From JBGFRR01 sp041695045 (GTDB lineage: Bacteria > Bacteroidota > Ignavibacteria > UBA10030): a stretch of 64,000 nucleotides of DNA. This document shows positions 8,464 to 17,451 of the stretch, piece after piece. The DNA lies in assembly GCA_041695045.1 (NCBI GenBank), contig JBGFRR010000151.1, positions 1-64,000 on the forward strand. Direction: 5' to 3'. Below the pieces are notes generated by a model. It ran no database searches. It was not told the DNA's origin and saw nothing but the letters and a program-made list of their open reading frames with translations. Each line of letters begins with the position of its first letter. The first letter of the stretch is position 1. Both the position numbers and the translations under genes were made by a program.

Positions 8464-11310
8464 ATGAAGACGCGAATTGGCTGTCTGACCGGATTGCTTC
8501 TGGCAATCCTCTTTCACCCGGCTTACACGCAGCAGTACTCTGCCTTTCCGGTGCCGCCTTATCAAAATCTCTACAAATCGTTCAGTTCTAATCTTCTGAC
8601 TGTGTATTATCAGACGATCTCACTTTCGCCATTCGATCCGAATGTATATGTTGGAAGGAACGACACGTACACGCCCGACGACTTCAGAAGACGGGAAAGC
8701 TTCCGTATGGCCTATCGCTGGGATGTAAGCAGCATTCCCGACTATGCACAAATCGATAATGCTACCCTGCGCGTTGACTGGTATTCCCTCTCAAACAAGT
8801 CCGGAGCGACGAACGTCAAGTTCTACATCAAGAAATTTCCAGGGGATAAGTGGGATGCGTTCTCTGAAGCAAAATGGAACGCCGTTAAAGCGGCTGCAAA
8901 ATACGATTCCGCGGAGGCTCCGTTGAACATCCCTCGCTATGGAACGCAAAAGAACTTTTCTGGGACCAGCACATTCTGCACGGATATCAAGAACAGTCTG
9001 CCGGGCAATTATTTCTATTTGTCTCTTCAGACTGACGACGACACAGTCTGGACCACAGGTTCGGGGACAATTCACCAAGTGGACATCGAGCGAGGACAGG
9101 ATCGCATCGACCTCGGCATCGAGCTCATTATCAATTACCATATCCCGAACTACAGCGTAACGGTCAAGAACAATTTCCCTGGTGGTTCAGTGTACATCGA
9201 TGAAGTACTCCACGCGAATGTTCCATCTGAGGGGGTCACCAACAGCTGGCTCGGCGGTACAAATCACTCGGTACGCGCTATCGACGGCCAGGTTGTTGAT
9301 GGATATACATGGAGTTATCGAGAATGGATAAACAAAGATGGTCAGCCTGTCGCATCCACTCCAAACACAAGCCACTCTTTCCAAGTAACCAAAAATGAGA
9401 CCTATACCGCCAATTACACACGGCGGTTTGTTGTTTCGGGCACTTTTACAGTAGCAAGCGGTCAGACGCGGACATTCCTCCCCGGCGACCAGATTTTTTT
9501 TCAGCCGGGGGCCAAATTGCTCGTGTATGGACAGCTAGTTGCAAACGGAACTTCGAGCCAACGAATTACCTTTACACGTGCAGGCTCAAGTGGCGATTAC
9601 CAAGGAATTGAGTTCATCGGCTCTAACAACTCTTCCCTCCAATACTGCGACATCACATACGCCACCATGCCCGTCAAAGCCACCAACACTAACAATCTCA
9701 CCATCAGCAACGTCAGCATCGGCAGCTCAAGCTTCTCCAACGGCGTGGATGATGCCGCGATGGCGTTCTATAATTCTTCTCCCACCATCAGCAACATTAC
9801 CATCAACGGCCAATCAAACTCCTCGAACGGTGTGCGCTTCGCCCTAGGTTCATCGGGTCTCATTCAATACAGCACCATCCAGAACCTCGGCGCAGGCAAC
9901 GGTATTGTGGTACAAGGGAACTCCAGTCCGTTGATTGCTTACAACACGATTCAGAACAACTACTACTACGGCATCGTGCTGCCTGCCAACGGAACTGCCA
10001 TGCCGGAAATCATCGGCAATACGTTTTTCCGCAACGGCGAGATTATCAACGGGGCACCTGTCCGGTATGGAGGCATTGCGTTTGATAACTCCCGCGCCAG
10101 TGTCCGGGACAATACCTTCCGCTCTAACCACTTCGCCATCCTGTGCGATAACTACGCATCGCCTGAATCGGGCAACTATAGTTCTCCCTCATGGCAGCCG
10201 GGGGCGAACTTCATGACGGAGAACAACTACGGCGTCATCGCGTATACCTACAGCACACCCACCTTTGGCCTGTATGATCCTGTCCAAGGCCGCTACTACG
10301 GAGCGTGCAATCACATCTATGGCAATGCTGTGCACAACGTCCACGCGGGTTCCTCCAGCACGGTCTACGTCCAGGGCAACTGGTGGGGGTCGAGTCCGCC
10401 AGACCCGGCAAAGTTCTACGCCTACGGGGGAGCCTGGATCAACTATGAGCCCTGGCTCACCACTCCGACCATAGACTGCCAGGGAGGGGGCTTTCGGATC
10501 AGCGCACGGTTAGAGAACGCCGGTGGGCATACGGCCGAGAGAGCGACCGAGCTGCTCTTGCAGGCCCGGCTTGCACGGGTCAAGAGGCAGTATGCGCTTG
10601 CCAGGGCGCTGTATCAAGCCGTTGCCGCTCAGGCTGTTGAACAAGCCGACCGTGAGCGCGGACTGGTGGGGTTGTTCGATCTGTTTCGAGATTCAAACGA
10701 TCACTCGTTGATCGGAGATGTGGAGCAATACCGCTCGGCGTCCGGCAGCATGAGTGCCATCGCCTCGGAGCTGTTAATGAGCATGTATACGGCAGTGGGA
10801 CGTTATGCCGATGCACGTGCATTGGCACTTTCCCACAAGGCGAAAGCCACCGACACTCGTCGGCAGATGTATGCGTTGATCCAGTTAGCTTCGCTTGGAG
10901 GGTTTGCGGAATCTGAACGCGCAGTTGCCGGTCAGGCTTTGCGAGAACTGCGGGAGAAGTTTGGTTCTACGGTTGATGCTGGGTTGCTGGCTGCCTTGGG
11001 AACCGGCGATGTCTCGCCGCCACAGGCATCGGCAGGATTGGAAGAATGGACGGACTTTGCGTTGTCCAACTACCCCAACCCCTTCAATCCATCGACGGTT
11101 ATCCGCTTTACATTGTCCAAAGCGGGTCATACATCTCTGAAGGTCTTCGACCTTCTCGGTCGGGAAGTGGCAGCGCTTGTCAACGAGTATCGCGCTGTGG
11201 GGTCGCATCAGGTTCTCTTGGATGCCTCGACGCTGCCGAGCGGGATGTACTTTTACAGATTAGAATCCGGCGGAAGAGTGATGGTTCAGAAGATGGTGCT
11301 GGCGCGATAG
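8464..11310 (+). CDS. Secreted beta-helix protein with T9SS C-terminal sorting domain
   Basis: About 948 aa, exported. The signal peptide begins at ATG 8464, with AAGGAG about 10 nt upstream; the frame extends 87 nt further 5' but those residues do not fit. Regions in order: a beta-sandwich-like segment (roughly 30-220), a repeat domain with NFPGGSVYIDE and TYTANYTRRF (roughly 235-320) resembling bacterial surface repeats, a right-handed parallel beta-helix with NosD-like turns rich in Asn/Ser (roughly 330-680), an alpha-helical TPR-like stretch (roughly 690-850), and a Por-secretion domain at the end (YPNPFNPSTVIRFTL, DLLGREVAAL, GMYFYRL). The last domain targets proteins to the type IX secretion system of Bacteroidota. 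The likely role is a surface or matrix protein that binds or degrades polysaccharide; no catalytic residues can be assigned. Confidence 0.85.
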   Translation: MKTRIGCLTGLLLAILFHPAYTQQYSAFPVPPYQNLYKSFSSNLLTVYYQTISLSPFDPNVYVGRNDTYTPDDFRRRESFRMAYRWDVSSIPDYAQIDNATLRVDWYSLSNKSGATNVKFYIKKFPGDKWDAFSEAKWNAVKAAAKYDSAEAPLNIPRYGTQKNFSGTSTFCTDIKNSLPGNYFYLSLQTDDDTVWTTGSGTIHQVDIERGQDRIDLGIELIINYHIPNYSVTVKNNFPGGSVYIDEVLHANVPSEGVTNSWLGGTNHSVRAIDGQVVDGYTWSYREWINKDGQPVASTPNTSHSFQVTKNETYTANYTRRFVVSGTFTVASGQTRTFLPGDQIFFQPGAKLLVYGQLVANGTSSQRITFTRAGSSGDYQGIEFIGSNNSSLQYCDITYATMPVKATNTNNLTISNVSIGSSSFSNGVDDAAMAFYNSSPTISNITINGQSNSSNGVRFALGSSGLIQYSTIQNLGAGNGIVVQGNSSPLIAYNTIQNNYYYGIVLPANGTAMPEIIGNTFFRNGEIINGAPVRYGGIAFDNSRASVRDNTFRSNHFAILCDNYASPESGNYSSPSWQPGANFMTENNYGVIAYTYSTPTFGLYDPVQGRYYGACNHIYGNAVHNVHAGSSSTVYVQGNWWGSSPPDPAKFYAYGGAWINYEPWLTTPTIDCQGGGFRISARLENAGGHTAERATELLLQARLARVKRQYALARALYQAVAAQAVEQADRERGLVGLFDLFRDSNDHSLIGDVEQYRSASGSMSAIASELLMSMYTAVGRYADARALALSHKAKATDTRRQMYALIQLASLGGFAESERAVAGQALRELREKFGSTVDAGLLAALGTGDVSPPQASAGLEEWTDFALSNYPNPFNPSTVIRFTLSKAGHTSLKVFDLLGREVAALVNEYRAVGSHQVLLDASTLPSGMYFYRLESGGRVMVQKMVLAR

Positions 11311-11331
11311 CTTCTCACTGGCATTTAGCAC

Positions 11332-11700
11332 TTGTTGGTCGGGAGTTGAACTCCCGACCACAATGTGAAGACCAACGGGAAGAGGACGGCTCTGGAGAGC
11401 CGTCCTACAATTCGACTACTGCGAGGTTTTCCCTCCACGAATCTCCTTCACCAATCGCTCTGCGTTGTAGATGCTTCTCAAAGCCTCGAGGATTCCAGCC
11501 GAGTGGACGGAAACCGCTCGTTCGACCTCGCTGCTGTAGAGCACATCGTTCGGCAGGCTCTCGATGTTGCCGTCGAAGATCAATCCAACGACCTCGAGGT
11601 TCTTGTTCACGACCGGACTGCCGGAGTTGCCGCCGATGACGTCGTTGGTGGAGACGAAGTTGAACGGCGTGCTCATGGTGAACGTCGGCGGCGGGGTCTG
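11332..11700. repeat. Partial duplication, copy 2 (partner 4136-4504), includes two hairpins
   Basis: The intact-gene copy of the 369-bp duplication. The hairpins at 11337-11359 and 11383-11406 separate the convergent T9SS-cargo gene and S46 gene. See 4136-4504. Confidence 0.9.
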
Positions 11701-13581
11701 CCATCGATCGGGAAGCCACCACGGTTCCTTCTTGCCAAAGGAATAGAACCGGTCGTACATCCCGTAGAACGTCGTCACGGGCGGAGCGACTGTGCCGTTG
11801 TAGGGATAGCCTTTGACAACGCCGTCTGCCATGCGGAGCGTGAATGTTGCGTCGGGTGGGATGCTCGTGCCGTACACATCGTAGAGAGCTCTGCCGAGCA
11901 TCTGCACGCGGGCGGCTTCGCGTGATTCCACGTCAGAGACCCGGCGGCGCACGTCCGTTGCCTGCGCATCGGTCTTCACGATGAACGCGATGAACGGGTC
12001 CGTGGAGGCCAGAATAGCATCCGGCCCGGCTTCGACGAGCCACGTAGCAGTCTCTTTATTCGTGAGGATCGTGCTGCCAAGCAGTTCGGCAGCGACCGCG
12101 GAGACAGGGCGATTGCCAACGAGTGCGTTGAAGTGCTCGTTGCGTCCGGCAAACGCGTCGCGCATCCAGGTGAGGTGGAACTCGAGCAACGTTCGCTCAA
12201 GCTCAACATCGACCTGAGCGGAGACGAGGCGGTCTTTTGTCTGTTCCAGTGCGTTCCCGCGGTAGCGCTGGTCGCGTTCGTTTTCTGGTCGGCGCATTTG
12301 CTTCGCATACTCGACGATGTCGAATGCAATGCCGAACAGCGACGACCGCCCAATGCGCCGGAAGGTGAAGGCGTTGTTCTCGGCAAACAGCGCAGCTTTT
12401 TCGGTTTGCAGTCGTTCAATCTCCTCCCACAACGCGACGTATTGTCGCTGGAGTTGCGGCTTTGTTGCGACGGACGACCGGAACGTGCGCTCGAAGTCGC
12501 GCTTCTTCGCCAGCGTGATCGGATCGCGCAAGCCCTTCAGCCGTCCCTCATACAGCTTGTGTCCGTTCGAATAGCTGAAGAGTTGGGTCTGGTACTGCAG
12601 CTTTTTGTCCGGATGTTTGGCCAGATAGTCCGAGAAGATGCGGACGAGGTTATCTAACGCACGGAAGAGGAACGGGTACTGATAGTCGCGCATGAATTCC
12701 AGCTGTGCAACGGTGAGCAGGCGGTTCGTTCGGCCGGGATTGCCGAGCACGAACACCGCTTCGTCTTCTGCGGCGCCGGCAGCGCTCCACGGGAAGTAGG
12801 TGCTCGTTGTCAGCGGCTTCCCGTCTTCGCCGTAGACGCGGTAGAACGTAACGTCGAGAGCGTAGCGGGGATAGGTGAAGTTATCCGGGTCGCCGCCGAA
12901 GTAGCCCAACTCCTGTTCGGGAGCGAACACCAAGCGTACGTCGGTGTACCGCTTGTAACCGTAGAGCGAGTAGCGGCCGCCGTTGTAGAAGGTGATGACG
13001 TTGCAGATGAGGCCGGTTTTCTCCGCGTAGCGTTTCTCGATTTCAGCGATAGCATTCTGCCGCATGCGTACACGCTCCTCGTCCGTTTTGCCCTGCTCGA
13101 ACGCGCGGACCACCTCATCCGTAACGTCTTCAATGAGCACGAGTTGGTCGGCGTAGTAGTTGGGGATCTTGCGCTCGTCTTCGAGCGTCGCGGCATAGAA
13201 GCCGTCCTGCGGAAGGTTCTCTCCTTCTCGGTTCACGGCGTCGAGCGCACCGCGCGCACAGTGATGGTTGGTCATAACGAGGCCGTCGGCGGTGACGAAC
13301 GATGCGCTGCAGCCGGGGAGGCGGAGCGCTGCGAGCCGCGCTTGCTCGAACCATTGCGGCGTCGGCCGGAAGCTGTACGTCCGTTCAAAGTAATCCACCG
13401 GCGGGTAGTCGAACGTCCACATCTTGCCGGTATCGAACGCACCGGCCCTGACGGTATCGAGATCGACGGCGCTGTGGACGGCTGGCCTGACAGCCCCGCC
13501 AAGGCGGGGCTGTGTCGAGCAACCGGCGAGAAGCAGGACCGTAACAAGCGTCCAGATAAGGATCAACAAGCGTTTGTTCAT
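11416..13581 (-). CDS. S46 family dipeptidyl-peptidase, lipoprotein
   Basis: 721-aa serine dipeptidyl-peptidase of the DPP7/DPP11 family, which releases dipeptides from oligopeptides in the periplasm or outer membrane of Bacteroidota. A signal peptide ends in LLAGC (Cys21), indicating a lipoprotein. The triad blocks are present: TNHHC (His near 106), the Asp block GGDPDNFTYPR (near 240) and GGNSGSP (Ser near 653). Length is normal for S46. ATG 13581 is preceded by GGAGGT. A perfect 24-bp palindrome is embedded in frame just after the lipid-attached Cys (13490-13513). Specificity (DPP7 versus DPP11) was not decided. The 3' end has a diverged duplicate at 4220. Confidence 0.93.
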   Translation of the reverse strand: MNKRLLILIWTLVTVLLLAGCSTQPRLGGAVRPAVHSAVDLDTVRAGAFDTGKMWTFDYPPVDYFERTYSFRPTPQWFEQARLAALRLPGCSASFVTADGLVMTNHHCARGALDAVNREGENLPQDGFYAATLEDERKIPNYYADQLVLIEDVTDEVVRAFEQGKTDEERVRMRQNAIAEIEKRYAEKTGLICNVITFYNGGRYSLYGYKRYTDVRLVFAPEQELGYFGGDPDNFTYPRYALDVTFYRVYGEDGKPLTTSTYFPWSAAGAAEDEAVFVLGNPGRTNRLLTVAQLEFMRDYQYPFLFRALDNLVRIFSDYLAKHPDKKLQYQTQLFSYSNGHKLYEGRLKGLRDPITLAKKRDFERTFRSSVATKPQLQRQYVALWEEIERLQTEKAALFAENNAFTFRRIGRSSLFGIAFDIVEYAKQMRRPENERDQRYRGNALEQTKDRLVSAQVDVELERTLLEFHLTWMRDAFAGRNEHFNALVGNRPVSAVAAELLGSTILTNKETATWLVEAGPDAILASTDPFIAFIVKTDAQATDVRRRVSDVESREAARVQMLGRALYDVYGTSIPPDATFTLRMADGVVKGYPYNGTVAPPVTTFYGMYDRFYSFGKKEPWWLPDRWQTPPPTFTMSTPFNFVSTNDVIGGNSGSPVVNKNLEVVGLIFDGNIESLPNDVLYSSEVERAVSVHSAGILEALRSIYNAERLVKEIRGGKTSQ
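13490..13513. repeat. 24-bp palindrome inside the S46 coding sequence
   Basis: Perfect 11-bp arms (ACAGCCCCGCC) around AA. It encodes the first residues of the mature lipoprotein (TQPRLGGAV). Nearly the same palindrome forms the intergenic terminator at 13703-13722, about 200 bp away. Confidence 0.85.
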
Positions 13582-13696
13582 AGGGACCTCCGGGATTAGC
13601 GCTTCGGCATGTAGTGACGATGAAGCTACAGGGAAGCGGAGTTGAGCGGAATATGGAAGCGGTCAAAAGGTAAGAAGAAGGAAGTGCGGAAGCAAA

Positions 13697-13724
13697 ATAA
13701 AAAGCCCCACCAAGGCGGGGCTTT
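13697..13724 (-). terminator. Rho-independent terminator of the 13752-14171 gene
   Basis: On the minus strand, a hairpin with 9-bp arms (AGCCCCGCC / GGTGGGGCT, one mismatch) is followed by CTTTTTATT. It lies 28 nt beyond the stop codon of the small membrane-protein gene. Confidence 0.7.
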
Positions 13725-13751
13725 GACGTCAAAAAACCAAACTTCGACTGC

Positions 13752-14171
13752 TTACGATGAAGTTGCCGCCTTCGGTTTCATGCCGAAGAGAACGGCAAGA
13801 GCGATTCCGAACACGATGAATTCAACCATCCCGTACAAGAACCATTGCAGAGCGAGGGAATACGGAATCGGCATAACGGCATAGGTGCCGTACGCGAACG
13901 GCGTGTTGATCAGCATGCCCGTGTACAGCCCGTAGCGAACACCCTCAGCAATGCCCTTCCCCTCGTAGCCCTTGGAGAAGATCAGTGCAAGGAAGAATGC
14001 TGCGACGGCCGTCGTAATTATCATCACTCCCATCTTCATTTCCTCTTCCGGCCGCCATAAGTGCGCCGTGTCCATGTATGCCGACGCCAACAGAATATTA
14101 TGAATGACGTAATCCATCACGACCGCAAGAACAAACACCACAGCAGCCCCCACCCAGACTTTCTTGTTCAT
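13752..14171 (-). CDS. Small four-helix membrane protein, unknown function
   Basis: 139 aa with four predicted hydrophobic segments (roughly 5-25, 45-65, 78-98 and 108-130) and short polar loops. The loop after the first helix contains DYVIHNILL and HLWRPEEEM. I do not recognise the family with certainty; similar short integral proteins occur in Bacteroidota without known role. ATG 14171 has GGAGG about 6 nt upstream; the frame continues 54 nt further but those residues look non-coding. It is transcribed alone and closed by a clear terminator. Confidence 0.7.
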   Translation of the reverse strand: MNKKVWVGAAVVFVLAVVMDYVIHNILLASAYMDTAHLWRPEEEMKMGVMIITTAVAAFFLALIFSKGYEGKGIAEGVRYGLYTGMLINTPFAYGTYAVMPIPYSLALQWFLYGMVEFIVFGIALAVLFGMKPKAATSS

Positions 14172-14488
14172 ACATCCTCCTGTAAAGATGTGATGAAGGG
14201 ATTGAGTGAGATACAGCCGCCGCAATACTACAAAACCCGCCGCTGATTGTCAAATGAGCAACATCCGGCGGCACATAACGCTCGGAGAATCAACCTCGTT
14301 CCAACGGAGACTATGGGAAGAAGCTCGATGGCGAAAATCAAAATCGGAATCAAGCGCCATCCCCAGTTGCCTTTCCTCGAACAATTCCGTAACGTCTTTC
14401 CCCGTGCCGCCACTTTCCCACCATTTCGGCATGGCCTCAACCCCGACAAGTGGGGATTGATCCATACAACAATCCACAGGATAACCAC

Positions 14489-15928
14489 ATGAAACATGTT
14501 CTTCTTCTCTGTGCCGTTCTGGCCGGTGTCGCGCTCGGGCAGGAGACCCGCCTGCGGGTCCCACTGTACGGGATCCCGAAAAACGGGACTGAATCGCCCT
14601 TCGGCGGGCAGGCCCGCCTGAAGGTTTCGTACGAACGCTTCGTGCTGCCGAACGGTCTGGACGTCATCTTGCATGTCGACCGCACAACGCCGACGGTAAG
14701 TGTGAACCTCTGGTATCATGTCGGCTCGGCGCGCGAGAAGCCGGGGCGGACGGGCTTCGCGCATTTGTTCGAGCACATTATGTTCGAAGGCTCGGCGAAT
14801 GTGCCGGAAGGTAAATTCGATGAATGGCTCGAAGCGGCCGGCGGCGACAACAACGGCTCCACCAACCCCGACCGCACCAACTACTTCGAGAACATTCCTA
14901 CCAACGCGCTCGAGCTCGCGCTGTTCTTGGAATCCGACCGCATGGGCTACCTGCTCGATGCGATGTCGCCGGAGAAAGTCGACGGCCAGCGCGATGTGGT
15001 GAAGAACGAGCGCCGGCAGTCGTACGAGAACCGGCCGTACGGTATGTCGTGGATTGTTTTGAGCGAGAACCTCTATCACAAAGACCACCCGTATCACTGG
15101 CCGACGATCGGGTATATGGAAGACCTCTCGGCGGCAAGCTACGAGGATGTGGTGGAGTTCTACAAGAACTTCTACGGCCCGAACAACGCCAGCCTCGCGA
15201 TCGCGGGGGACATTGACGTCAAGGAGACGAAACGACTGGTGGAAAAGTGGTTCAGTGAAATTCCGCGCGGCCGCAGCGTGCCGCCCCTCGATGCACCGGC
15301 GGCTCACCTTGCCGAAGAAAAGCGCCTTGTGATGGAAGACCGCGTTCAACTGCCGCGCATCACCATGGCCTGGCACACGCCGGCTAACCTCACACCGGGC
15401 GACGCGGAGTTGGACCTTGCCGCGTCGATTCTCGCGGGGGGGAAGAACTCGCGCCTCTACAAGCGGTTAGTGTACGAGCTTCAGGTGGCGCAGGATGTTT
15501 CGGCGTTTCAGTACTCATCCGCTCTATCATCATCGTTTCGCATTATTGCCACTGCGCGCACGGGACACACCCTCGCGGAACTGGAGCGACTCATTCAAGA
15601 AGAGATCGACAAACTGAAAGCAGAACCGCCCACTGAACGCGAGCTCCAGCGTGCTGTCAACCAGTATGAGGCCGGATTCCTCAATCGCCTCGAGCTCATC
15701 GGCGGCTTCGGCGGCAAAGCCGATCAGTTGAACGCCTACTACTTCTACACCGGCAACCCGGATTACTTCAACGAAGACCTCGCCCGCTACAAGGCGGTCG
15801 ACCCGGAGGATATCCGCGCCGTGGTCAAAACGTATCTCAAAGACGATGCACGCGTGGTGTTGAGCGTGGTGCCGCAGGGCAAGAAAGAACTCGCCGCGGC
15901 GAACAGTAAGGAGGTGGCGGTGAAATGA
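14489..15928 (+). CDS. M16 zinc peptidase, catalytic partner
   Basis: 479-aa exported metallopeptidase of the pitrilysin/processing-peptidase family. The signal peptide (1-18) ends at LGQ. The inverted zinc motif HLFEH is at 92-96 with the third ligand Glu near 174 (NERRQ). The C-terminal half carries the M16C-type domain. It overlaps the next gene by ATGA (15925-15928); that gene is a non-catalytic M16 protein, so the two probably form a heterodimer, as seen for other bacterial M16 pairs. The linker between signal peptide and domain is encoded by several palindromes (14540-14624) and looks like inserted sequence. ATG 14489 has AGGA 7-8 nt upstream. Confidence 0.93.
   Translation: MKHVLLLCAVLAGVALGQETRLRVPLYGIPKNGTESPFGGQARLKVSYERFVLPNGLDVILHVDRTTPTVSVNLWYHVGSAREKPGRTGFAHLFEHIMFEGSANVPEGKFDEWLEAAGGDNNGSTNPDRTNYFENIPTNALELALFLESDRMGYLLDAMSPEKVDGQRDVVKNERRQSYENRPYGMSWIVLSENLYHKDHPYHWPTIGYMEDLSAASYEDVVEFYKNFYGPNNASLAIAGDIDVKETKRLVEKWFSEIPRGRSVPPLDAPAAHLAEEKRLVMEDRVQLPRITMAWHTPANLTPGDAELDLAASILAGGKNSRLYKRLVYELQVAQDVSAFQYSSALSSSFRIIATARTGHTLAELERLIQEEIDKLKAEPPTERELQRAVNQYEAGFLNRLELIGGFGGKADQLNAYYFYTGNPDYFNEDLARYKAVDPEDIRAVVKTYLKDDARVVLSVVPQGKKELAAANSKEVAVK
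14540..14624. repeat. Three palindromes in frame at the start of the M16 gene
   Basis: Successive inverted repeats: GACCCGC-ct-GCGGGTC, a TCCCG/CGGGA hairpin at about 14574-14588, and one with ~12-bp arms at 14598-14624 (CCTTCGGCGGGC arm, one bulge). They encode roughly residues 19-45, between the signal peptide and the conserved domain. The middle one resembles the palindrome at 19673-19702. Confidence 0.7.
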
Positions 15929-17451
15929 AGACAGAAAGCAGATTCCTGACCGCAGAGAGCAGAAAGCAGCGTGGGAGAAGGAAGGGGATTCACGCAAGGG
16001 CGATCGTCGCGTTAATTGTGTTGGTGGGGATGTTGGTCGGTACGGCGACAGTGCGTGCGCAGAAGGTAGACCGCAGCAAGCCGCCCGAGTTGGGACCGAC
16101 ACCCACGCTGAAACTTCCGGCCATCCATCGCATGAAACTTTCAAACGGCTTGCCGGTGGTGATGATCGAGAAACGCGGTGTGCCGCTCATTCAGATCAAT
16201 CTTCTGGTACGAACGGGAAGCGCGTACGACCCCGCTGGCAAATCCGGACTCGCCAACATGACTGCCGATATGATGGACGAAGGCGCCGGCACGATGACGG
16301 CGTTGGAGTTAGCAGACGCTATCGACTTTCTCGGCGCAAGCATCTCAACGTTTGCCGGCCAACACACGAGCGGCGTTTCACTTCACACGCCGGTGAGCAA
16401 GCTCGACGAGGCGATTCCGCTCATGGCCGATATCGCGCTCCGGCCGACATTCCCTGCGGAAGAATTGGAGCGCAAGCGAAAAGAACGGCTGACGTCGTTA
16501 TTACAATGGCACGATGAGCCGCGCGTTGTTGCCTCCGTCATGCTCAGCAAAACCCTCTTTGGCGATGAGCATCCTTACGGCAAGCCCACCATCGGTAACG
16601 AACTGAGCATACGGTCGTTCACAGTTACGGACTTGAAGAACTTCCACGCCGCTCATTTTTTGCCAGCCAACGCAACGCTGGTAGTTGTTGGAGAGCTTTC
16701 GCCGAAGGACGCGAAGGCAACATTGGAAAGAGTGTTCAGCAAATGGCGCGGCAGGGTGGTACAGCAGCCCGCGTGGCCTGCTGTGAAGCAGGTTCAGGAG
16801 CGCAAGGTCTATCTCATCGACAAGCCGGGTGCAGCGCAGTCGGAGATTCGCATCGGCCGCATCGGTGTCCGGCGGACGACGGATGACTACTACGCGCTGC
16901 AAGTGATGAATACGATCCTGGGTGGGTCGTTCACCTCGCGGTTGAATCAGAACCTCCGTGAAACGCACGGCTACTCGTACGGCGCAGGATCGGTTTTCGA
17001 CATGCGCCCGATGCCGGGGCCCTTCTTCGCCAGCTCAGCCGTGCACACCGACGTGACGGACAAAGCGCTCATGGAGTTTATGAAAGAGCTGAACGGCATC
17101 CTTCAGCCCGTCTCCGACGAAGAGCTGACGCGTGCGAAGAACTACCTCGCACTCGGCTATCCGGAGAGATTTCAATCGGTCGGACGCATCGCGAGCCAGC
17201 TGAACGAGCTGGCGACGTACAATCTGCCGGACGATTACTTCAACTCCTACATCGGCCGCGTCATGGCGGTGACGAAAGCTGACGTCGAGCGCGTGGCGAA
17301 GAAATATCTCGACCCGGAAAAAGTGGCCATCATCATCGTCGGTGACCGGAGTGTGATTGAGCAAGGCGTCCGCGCGGTGAACTTAGGAGCGGTAGAGGTG
17401 CTGACGGTTGAGGATGTGTTGGGGAAGAAGCCGGTGGTGGAGACACAGTAA
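15925..17451 (+). CDS. M16-family protein, non-catalytic subunit
   Basis: 508-aa exported M16 homologue lacking the zinc-binding HxxEH: the equivalent position reads LANMTADMMDEG. It keeps the C-terminal substrate-binding features, including the NTILGGSFTSRLNQNLRE block and GYSYGAGS. Non-catalytic M16 chains pair with an active chain, and the 4-bp ATGA overlap with the upstream gene supports coupled synthesis. The first ~25 residues (CAG/AGC-rich codons, 15928-15972) look like a short interspersed repeat placed before the real signal anchor (IVALIVLVGMLVG), so an internal start is conceivable. Confidence 0.9.
   Translation: MKTESRFLTAESRKQRGRRKGIHARAIVALIVLVGMLVGTATVRAQKVDRSKPPELGPTPTLKLPAIHRMKLSNGLPVVMIEKRGVPLIQINLLVRTGSAYDPAGKSGLANMTADMMDEGAGTMTALELADAIDFLGASISTFAGQHTSGVSLHTPVSKLDEAIPLMADIALRPTFPAEELERKRKERLTSLLQWHDEPRVVASVMLSKTLFGDEHPYGKPTIGNELSIRSFTVTDLKNFHAAHFLPANATLVVVGELSPKDAKATLERVFSKWRGRVVQQPAWPAVKQVQERKVYLIDKPGAAQSEIRIGRIGVRRTTDDYYALQVMNTILGGSFTSRLNQNLRETHGYSYGAGSVFDMRPMPGPFFASSAVHTDVTDKALMEFMKELNGILQPVSDEELTRAKNYLALGYPERFQSVGRIASQLNELATYNLPDDYFNSYIGRVMAVTKADVERVAKKYLDPEKVAIIIVGDRSVIEQGVRAVNLGAVEVLTVEDVLGKKPVVETQ

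Noticed and set aside
14228..15376. Long minus-strand open frame opposite the M16 gene
   Set aside because: Arg/His-rich translation lacking any motif, lying exactly antisense to a clear peptidase gene; it is a shadow frame of GC-rich coding sequence.
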